From NCBI GenBank assembly GCA_027576995.1, contig JANBQC010000091.1, forward strand, positions 1 through 61,902: 61,902 bases of DNA. The letters are read 5' to 3'. The stretch is from Dimargaris cristalligena (taxonomy: Eukaryota > Kickxellomycota > Dimargaritomycetes > Dimargaritales > Dimargaritaceae). Shown here one piece after another: positions 54,616 to 61,902 of the stretch. The translations under genes and the position numbers were made by a program. The notes beneath the pieces are model-generated. The model ran no database searches. It had not been told where the DNA came from and saw only the letters and a program-made list of their open reading frames with translations. Position 1 is the stretch's first letter. Every line of letters starts with the position of its first letter.

Positions 54616-56155
54616 TGGATTGTGCGCCCTTTTCTTCTTACACATGCCGCGCTGACCTATTGGGCAGACTTAGGCCCTAAAATGTAAGGTATCCACTAAG
54701 CAGTATAGAATGAAAGGTGTGAAATGGGTGGCCAATACATGGCCGTGGTACACGCGCGGTAGGCGTCCCTTTATAAAATTGGGTAGGAAGATGTGAATAA
54801 GGGGGGGAGTTTGTGTTGTACACTAACTACATGGAATATTCCGCAAGTAGAACTATACTACCAATTCGTCTACGTACTACCGCCGCTCTATCGAATAGTC
54901 TATATATTATTTTTTAGGAGAAGAGATGCTCAATCATATTTAACGTCACAGGGACTTTAATCTTTCGATAAATTAGCAGCGACAATTACTATATAGCACA
55001 GATTGAAACCGCCCCATACTATACTAGGTTTATTTTATGGACGGACTGAACAGCATGGATTTGTCAGAGTGATGAAGAAAGCCGGCTAGCACGCCATTTG
55101 AATCCACTGCGGCTACCCAAAACATCGCCAGGATCGGCGTAAATTGAGCGTGGCCTAGCTTGAGAGGCTCCCCATCCCTCTTGCATTACTAATCCATCCG
55201 TTTGGGAGGTTGATGATGCCGCCCAACAAGGGGTTCACCGTAGTAGTCACTCGACAGCACCAAGTAGCTTCGCCCAAATAGAGCCCGTTCGACCGACGTG
55301 GTTAGTTCCTCCTATAGAAGAGGCGTGTGGGACTTTTCCTGCCTACAGCAGTGATGCTCAGGACTCCCCAAATCCACACCACATCTTGTAACAAAAGCCC
55401 TTTGTCCAACCTCCGCGCAATCGCCGCCCCTGGACTGTTTTAGTAGTATAGCACCATCTCCATTTGGTCATAATGCCTGCTTCCCCTGCGTAACTTGTAT
55501 ACGGTATTCCTCCGGTTCCATTTCCCCTCTCGGTTTCACTGCCCAACCAACCGAGCACTCGGCTCCAGGTCGAGTGGATTAGTCAGACAGGTAACGAGCT
55601 AGTTGGTTAGTTAGTTAGTAATTATAGTCACAGTAGCCAAACTATCTGTAGCAGGTAGAACCGCTTGGGTGATGATAGTGGAGTGGGTGGTGATCCAACC
55701 ACACACGCTTATTGTGCCTTTTCCGGAGGGTTTCATCATTCTGATTCTGCGTTTATTGCGTGCTTCGAAACAGCTTTGACTGGCCGGGCTGCTGACCAAT
55801 CAACGCGCCTGTCGACCCAGGAGCCACACGGTCACCCATCTGCGTTTACACGCTTGGACTGTTCGACTCGCCGTATATATTTTCGGTTGCATTTCCGTCC
55901 AACCAACCAGTCAGTAGTACTCTGCTTTTTTTAATCTAGCCAGATTCAATTATCGGGCCACATTCCCCCACCCTTCCCCTCGTTTACTCTCTGGTTCACT
56001 GAAGCTGCTCTCTCTCTCTTTATATATATATATATCCCCCTCTGCACCTTCCACCTAGTACTGCCACGCTCACCACTTCCATCGGCTTCTCCCTGTAAAA
56101 ATATATTCTTCCTCCTCACACTGCACCCCCCCACACACACACTATTTTCCCAAAC
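54616..56155. promoter_or_regulatory. Upstream region of cystathionine gamma-lyase
   Basis: No gene seen. Near the start there is a short (TC)n tract (56008-56019) directly followed by a (TA)n tract (56020-56035), about 120-150 bp before the ATG: a likely core promoter. The leader just before the ATG is CT-rich with CCCCCCACACACACAC. Confidence 0.5.
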
Positions 56156-57385
56156 ATGACTGTTATTTCCACTACCTCCCCCGTTGCCCCCAGCAATGTT
56201 GCCCCGGCTCCGTCCAAGTACGCATTTGCTACTTTGGCCATCCACGCCGGCCAGGAGCCTGACCCGCATACCGGTGCTGTGATCCCCGCCCTCTCCTTGT
56301 CCACCACCTACAAGCAGTCCGCGGTGGGCGTCCACCAGGGTTTCGAGTACTCCCGCTCGGGCAACCCCAACCGCGCCGACTTTGAGACTGCCATTGCCGC
56401 TCTGGAGAAGGCCAACTACGCCCTGGCCTTTGCGTCGGGCTCCGCCACTACCGCCACCCTCGTCAACATGCTCCCCGGCGGCTCCCACATTGTCTCCGTC
56501 AACGATGTGTACGGCGGCACCTACCGCTACTTCACCAAGGTGGCCCCCAACAGCAACGTCAAGGCCACGTTTGTGGATCTGTTTGACCCCACCAACCTCC
56601 GCAATGCCATGCAGGACAACACCCGCATGGTGTGGCTCGAAACACCGACCAACCCTACCCTGCGCCTCGTTGATGTCCGCGCCATTGCCGATATTGCCCA
56701 CGAGTTTGGCGCCATTCTAGTTGTTGACAACACCTTCCTGTCGCCCTACTTCCAGAACCCTCTGGAGCTCGGTGCTGATATCGTCGTCCACTCCTGCACC
56801 AAATACATCAACGGTCATTCCGATGTGGTCTTGGGAGTCGCCGCTATGCGGGACGCCCAGATTTACGACAAGCTCAAGTTCCTGCAGAACTCCATCGGGG
56901 CCATCCCCGCCCCTTTTGACTGCTTCATGGCCCACCGGGGTTTGAAGACTCTGCACCTGCGCATGCGGCAGCACGAGACCAACGCCCTCGCCGTCGCCGA
57001 GGCCCTCGAGGCCGCTTCCGGCCTGGTTGAGAATGTCATCTACCCCGGTCTGCCATCCCACCCCCAGTACGAACTGGCCCAGCGCCAACAGAGCGGCTTC
57101 GGTGGTATGGTGACCTTCCGCATCCGGGGCGATCTCGCCACGGCCGACCGGTTCCTCCAGAACGTCAAGCTCTTTACCCTGGCCGAGAGTCTCGGCGGAG
57201 TGGAATCCCTGTGCGAGCTCCCCGCCATCATGACCCACGGTGCCGTAAGCGCCGAAGACCGCGCCGTTCTGGGCATCACCGACAACCTGATCCGGCTATC
57301 CGTCGGTGTGGAAGACACCCAGGACCTGGTCCAGGATGTTCTGCAGGCCCTTCAAGCCGCCGTGGAAGCCAACCCCTCGGCCTAA
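56156..57385 (+). CDS. CYS3: Cystathionine gamma-lyase
   Basis: PLP enzyme of transsulfuration: cystathionine to cysteine, 2-oxobutyrate and ammonia, in the cytosol. Single exon, 409 residues. The N-terminus carries FATLAIHAGQEPDPHTGAVI; Tyr65 and Arg67 of EYSRSGNP contact the PLP phosphate of the neighbouring subunit. ALAFASGSATTATLV and NDVYGGTYRYF follow. Asp191 (VVDNTFLSPYFQNP) and the PLP lysine Lys216 (HSCTKYINGHSDVVLG) are present. The C-terminal part (SLGGVESLCELPAIMTH, then DNLIRLSVGVEDTQDLV) is typical of gamma-lyase rather than bacterial-style synthase. Codon use is strongly GC3-rich, suggesting high expression. Confidence 0.94.
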   Translation: MTVISTTSPVAPSNVAPAPSKYAFATLAIHAGQEPDPHTGAVIPALSLSTTYKQSAVGVHQGFEYSRSGNPNRADFETAIAALEKANYALAFASGSATTATLVNMLPGGSHIVSVNDVYGGTYRYFTKVAPNSNVKATFVDLFDPTNLRNAMQDNTRMVWLETPTNPTLRLVDVRAIADIAHEFGAILVVDNTFLSPYFQNPLELGADIVVHSCTKYINGHSDVVLGVAAMRDAQIYDKLKFLQNSIGAIPAPFDCFMAHRGLKTLHLRMRQHETNALAVAEALEAASGLVENVIYPGLPSHPQYELAQRQQSGFGGMVTFRIRGDLATADRFLQNVKLFTLAESLGGVESLCELPAIMTHGAVSAEDRAVLGITDNLIRLSVGVEDTQDLVQDVLQALQAAVEANPSA

Positions 57386-58298
57386 AGTGTCTCCGTAACA
57401 TACCATGGAATAGAGTTGTTCATATATTTTATTTAGCAACCCTGTGTGACTGTTTCTTATACATACATTTTTCTGGAACTACTACTACTGGTCTATTTTA
57501 ATCACGCGACACGCCTTACCCTCTTCCTTCATTTACTGAATATACTGGCCACCACCAGTTATTAGCAATCACATCCTATCCTCTCAACTATATGGTGCTT
57601 TAATTTCAGCTATCCATTTTAAAACACTACTTTCGTTTCGTTCCTTCAGTACTCTCTTATGCTGCTTGGTCGGATTCTTGTGGTCAATATCTGACTGCAA
57701 TTATCTTCACGTCGTATTTTCTCTGCATATCGTTATCGCCGGCTTGAATAAAATAGAGCGGGTTATTAATACCATACTTGATATTAAGGAGAGTCAGTGC
57801 ATTTGGAAGTTACGCCAAAATATCTAGACATTATATGGAGTAATCGATGGCTGAATAATCGAACATTGCGTATAATTGGAGAAATGGGGGTGATATGCCC
57901 TCCCTCAACTTTTATATAATATATGCCCGATGTAATTGAGTTTTTTATCGAACGGGGAAACTATTCCCTACTGTAAAAATTGAGTGGGGCCTGGATATTC
58001 CACGCCTGCTCGATAAGATAATTAGGGGTTGCAGACGCTATAGATAATTTTTGTTTATAATAATCCGCAATTTTTAAAGTCTAAAATCGCGCTATTTCGT
58101 ATAAGAGGAGAGTCACAAGAACGAATAACTTAATGCTCAAATGGGTTAAAACCTTAAACCAAAGTTATAGTAAAAAAAAAACAGGCTAAATAAGAGTCGG
58201 AGGGCCCCCAGGTTTCTCAAGACGTAGCATGGTATGATAATCGCTTATCGACGCTATATATAGCCCCCTTTAAGCGCCTGGTCCACTCTATGAATTAA
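57386..58298. other. Convergent 3' region of CYS3 and MMT1
   Basis: AT-rich spacer of about 0.9 kb between convergent genes. No gene or RNA seen. Confidence 0.5.
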
Positions 58299-60685
58299 TT
58301 AGCCTTGGGGGGATGCTGACCACACGATGGTGACCTCTTGAACATGCTCGACTTTTTGGAATATATCACGTTTGATGGCCTCTTGAAGGTCTAGTAAATC
58401 GATTACACCAGGTGGTGGCGGTAAAGTCTCTTCCGTATGCGAGACCACCGCTGAGACTGGGCGTATTTGTAAGGTCACCTGAACCCGAAAATCGGGTCCG
58501 TATTTACGTGTTTTGACGTCCACCACCCTGGCGTAGGGCGCCCATTGCGTATTCGTCAGTGGGGAAGACGCCGAAGCCCCGTGTTTAATACTGTAGTCTG
58601 TAGGGGAGGTATAATCAGAGGGCTGGTGCTGATCTGGAGTTGCACCTAACAGCTGTTCGACCTGCTTGGTAATCTGCGTCGATGATAGAGCCGATCGGTC
58701 CACGAGTTCCTGCATAGCCTCCCAGCCAATACTACACCCGTTTTTGATCAATATAGCCGCAACCACCATACCGCCCAAGGGGTCCAGAATGGGCACCCCC
58801 AGCTGGGCGCCTAAAATAGCGGCGGCCGCAATGATACTGGAGTAAGCGTCGCTACGATGATGCCAGGCATTAGCCACCAGCACCTGACTGTTAAGCTTGC
58901 GCGCTACCGACATGGTGCTCTGGTAGAGGAGTTCCTTGGCCACCACGGAAACGGCCGCAAACCACAGGGCGCTGGAATGGATGGGAATCGCGGCTTCGTG
59001 GTGGTGTTCCGGTATATGGTTACCAATGTAGACCATAATTTGCATAATATGGGTCTTGAGGGATTCTACCACTTCAGGTGGAAACGCGCGCGGGAGGGTC
59101 TGGCCCAACGAATCACTTAGGCCAGGCAACATCTGGTATAGAAGCTCGAATGAATGTTGGCCGATCCCCACCGAAGCGGCAATCAAGAAGAAGGATACCC
59201 CGAGGGTTCCCAGCGGTTCGAAGCGGCCTGTTGGTTGTAGGGGAGAGGCAATATGCATTGTTAGATGCAGAGCCAATACATGTCACACGTCAAATAAAAG
59301 AGTCGTGCAGTTAGAGGTAGTGGCGATCTTGAAGCATATTGAGGGGGGGTCATGGAAAATCAGATTAGGCGAAATAAACGAATTGGTCGCGTCTTCAACA
59401 TATAGTATTCAATGGGTAGAGACTGCTCCTAGATTTAGTTGTGGACCTACCATAGCCAAATGGGTATTTTCTATCAGCCGGTCGTCGGGCCATTTTGAAT
59501 GTAAATAATGTAACAAAATCGCTGATCAGATCTGCATAGACAAAAAATTTATTAAGAATAGTCGATCAGCATCAGTAAGTTCAGTAACTCCACTTACTAA
59601 TGAAGAAAGTGTGAATTGATATAGGTATTAGGGCGGACTTTATGGGGGCAAAGCGCTTGCAATGATTTGACACTTGCCAGTATACTTACCGCTTAATGAA
59701 TGGGCTGCGTCAGCAATCAAAGATGCCGAATTCGTAAACCTAGTTTAAGAATTTATAGAGTTAAAAGGGGGGGGGGTAAAGGCTGGGATATAGTGTCATT
59801 AGTAACGCCATCATTAAAAGGATGGGTAGATTGAGTACTGTGGACTTCATTATTTGTATGGGAACCCTAAACAACACACTGATCGTCAGGTCAATGTTTT
59901 TTTTTTAGTATCGAGTAGAAGTCGTGACACATACCATCCCCCGACACCTTTCACAGCTGTCAGTAAGACGTTAGTAGCCATCCCAATGAGTGTGATTCGG
60001 GATCCCGGATCTAATATCCCGTTAAGATGAAAATCATTGGATAATAAGGATAATTCACATATAGACCGAATATTAGAACGGTGCTTATAAGCAAGCTATT
60101 CTCCAAATAATGATCCGAGTCGCATATTGGGAAAAAAGACAATTGAATCCCCTCCAGAAACAATACGTTTATGAATTTATAGTATAGCTACCGGCGAGCT
60201 CGCATCTATTAAATTGAAATTGAAAATCAGACACCGGATGACTTACCGTTATAATTTCGGAACGCATGTAACAGCTGTTCCTGTTCGCTGGGGCCACTGG
60301 GCACGGGGTCCATAGAATGGTGGAGGTGGTGGCCCGCGTGTCGCCATAAAGCCGAGGTAGTCAGTACTCGAGGATGAAGCCTAGTGTGACGCAAGGAGTG
60401 ACCCGGGCAATCCGTAATACCACCATATCCGTGTATATTGGAACAGGGTAGTGGTAGGGCCAGTCGATGATGGTACTTCCGACCCATGGGGCCTGTAACA
60501 GCCGCGCAACCAGGTACCCGGGCAGTCCAGGGGCGAGTAGTTTTGGACAGGCGGGGGATCGAACAAAGACCTAGGCCACGCCAAGGGTCCGTGACTCGGA
60601 CACGGTTAGCCGGGCTACGGCATGTCGAGCGACTCAGCGCTACTCCGAGACCATGTTGAGCATGGCCGACGAGTGGGCGTACCAT
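58299..60685 (-). CDS. MMT1: Mitochondrial cation diffusion facilitator (MMT1/MMT2 type)
   Basis: CDF-family metal/proton antiporter; the yeast relatives move iron across the mitochondrial membrane. Five exons, 60685-60247, 60010-59935, 59739-59690, 59531-59451 and 59227-58299, join in phase to give 524 residues. The first 110 residues are rich in Arg/His with almost no acidic residues, a probable mitochondrial presequence. Core motifs: RITLIGMATNVLLTAVKGVG, SASLIADAAHSLSDLISD (metal ligands His185 and Asp189), RKYPFGYGRFEPLGTLGVSF, a loop with HIPEHHHEA, and NAWHHRSDAYSSIIAA with the second HxxxD metal site. A C-terminal cytosolic domain follows. The frame extends past 60685 only from a TTG, so the ATG there is used. 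Confidence 0.92.
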
Positions 60686-61742
60686 GGGGATAGCGATGAG
60701 GAGGGGCGTGGGGAGCAATGGACCAGCAGGTAATGGGGACACACTACCACACGTTATGTACCAGATTGTCGACCACCCTTCTTTAGTTAGCAGTTCTAGC
60801 TTCACGGATGGGGGAGGAAGTGACAAATGGGGCGGACACGGCTCTAAATGGCTGAGCAAGCGGAAGAAGTTGTTGCAATGAGCTACAGCCAAGCCCTAAG
60901 AATATCACTTTAGAAGAAGTCCAGTAGTTACAAGGCAATGCGCACTGGGCCAGGGATAAAATAGGTCTAGGTAATGGACAAGGGACAAGAGTGTACTTTA
61001 ATAGTCAGTAGAATAGTAGGGGTCTCGGTTTAGAGTCGCTTCGGTACTACCTTTCTCCGCCAATTCAGGACTGAACGATACCCATAATATATAGGTGAGC
61101 CGCGTCACAATGGGCTCTTTTCTGATTTATAATACAACATCCCACTGCCACCGACCTATATCAATAGTTCAGTAAAGCTGTAGACGGAGCACGTAGTGGA
61201 TCCGGTTATGGGGAGCATCAGGTGATCCATCTAGTACCGAACCAGAATAGCTGCAGTATTGGTAAGGGATACTCGCCCCCCACAATGACGTTGAATCATA
61301 TGGCATCTGTGCTTTTTTAACCACAACTCAGCGTCGAAGCACACCATTAAGCCTATCTATCCTTTAGGTTCCGCCATAGACTCAATGAGCCCAATTGGGC
61401 GATCCACAATGTCCTTGACAGCCATAGAAATGCACCACGCTATTCGGCAGGGCAGGGTGGATACCAAACTAGTCCTCTAAAATTGCGCATAGCTCAATCC
61501 GCCAATCCGTAAAAAGCTGACAGACTAGGAGCCGCCTATGGCCTGAGTTGTAGCTGCTATAATCAAGAATGGCTCTCTAGTAAATGGGAGGTTCCACCAT
61601 TTACTAAAGTCGAACCTATCTAAGCATGTCAAAAGGTAGGATTTGGTATCCAGCATTAATGTCCACAGCGCTGATCAACGCGGTTAGCACACCACCGATA
61701 ATCGATAACTATAATATACCAAAAAATGACAAAAAAAACAAG
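60686..61742. other. MMT1 upstream region, no other gene
   Basis: Contains the MMT1 promoter. A perfect hairpin (TAGTAAATGG and CCATTTACTA around a nine-base loop) lies at about 61578-61606. Nothing coding seen. Confidence 0.45.
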
Positions 61743-61815
61743 TGCTCATTGGGAGGCTCGAACTCCCGACCTTCAGATTATGAGACTGACGCTCTGCCAA
61801 CTGAGCCAAACGAGC
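61743..61815 (-). tRNA. trnM-CAU: tRNA-Met (CAU), elongator
   Basis: The minus strand folds as a full cloverleaf. Acceptor GCTCGTT pairs with AATGAGC (one G-T pair). The D arm is GCTCAGTTGGCAGAGC. The anticodon arm TCAGT-CTCATAA-TCTGA has anticodon CAT, and the T arm GGGAG-TTCGAGC-CTCCC has the usual TTCGA. The discriminator base is A. The anticodon and T-arm region closely resembles fungal elongator tRNA-Met rather than the initiator. No intron is present. Confidence 0.95.
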
Positions 61816-61902
61816 TCCTTGTTGATGTTGTGACAGGTACTGAACACCCTTAAGCTTTGGTGATGTCACCGATGATGTACCTAACGTCCATTAATCAAAT
61901 TA

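Noticed and set aside
55946..56701. 251-codon minus-strand frame over CYS3
   Set aside because: Antisense of the GC3-rich cystathionine gamma-lyase gene; the plus-strand protein has all PLP residues.
60227..60892. Longer MMT1 first exon starting at 60892
   Set aside because: The codon at 60892 is TTG. The first ATG in frame is at 60685, directly before the basic presequence-like region.

Overview
This window is nuclear DNA from a fungus. Coding regions are moderately GC-rich, and most genes are broken by short introns with strong GTAAGT-type donors and C/TAG acceptors. The gene set is fungal: a ChAP exomer adaptor, a Nup2-type nucleoporin, an Srp40-type nucleolar protein, a fungal GPI15, urease accessory UreD and a fungal cyanase. 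A complex I NDUFA1 subunit argues against budding yeast. Overall character suggests an early-diverging lineage (Zoopagomycota-like), but that placement is an inference from impression, not a search. TAA, TAG and TGA all end genes, so the genetic code looks standard.

Layout. 0.9-4.1 kb (-): ChAP-family exomer subunit, 5 exons. 5.8-7.7 kb (-): alkaline ceramidase, 7 exons. 8.9-9.4 kb: two MITE-like repeats. 9.9-10.4 kb (+): NDUFA1. 11.5-13.6 kb (+): Srp40/Nopp140. 14.1-14.6 kb (-): FHIT dinucleoside triphosphate hydrolase, divergent from a NUP2/NUP50 nucleoporin at 15.3-18.4 kb (+). 20.0-21.4 kb (+): an F-box/leucine-rich-like reading frame with three in-frame stops. 21.9-22.8 kb (+): SRP14. 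24.1-25.1 kb (-): COQ4, divergent from a ZIP7/KE4-type zinc transporter at 25.8-27.4 kb (+). 28.4-34.4 kb (-): a 1992-residue two-LIM protein with a long array of CPCPNC cysteine modules. 34.4-37.8 kb: mostly non-coding. 37.8-39.1 kb (+): GPI15/PIG-H. 39.7-42.0 kb (-): mitochondrial aspartate/glutamate carrier. 43.3-44.7 kb (-): lysophosphatidic acid acyltransferase. 47.4-48.6 kb (+): UreD. 50.0-51.7 kb (+): cyanase, 8 exons. 51.7-56.1 kb: gene-poor, two more MITE copies. 56.2-57.4 kb (+): cystathionine gamma-lyase. 58.3-60.7 kb (-): mitochondrial MMT-type cation diffusion facilitator. 61.7-61.8 kb (-): elongator tRNA-Met.

The genes are mostly unrelated housekeeping functions, as expected of a eukaryotic chromosome: lipid and sphingolipid metabolism, secretion, mitochondria and ribosome biogenesis. 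Small themes do appear. UreD and cyanase are neighbours and both belong to enzymes releasing ammonia and CO2. ZIP7, MMT and perhaps the cysteine-rich LIM protein concern transition metals. The most unusual item is the LIM protein with ten regularly spaced DFGxCPCPNC units. The intergenic DNA carries a short TA-flanked inverted-repeat element in at least six recognisable copies, and many (GA)n tracts.
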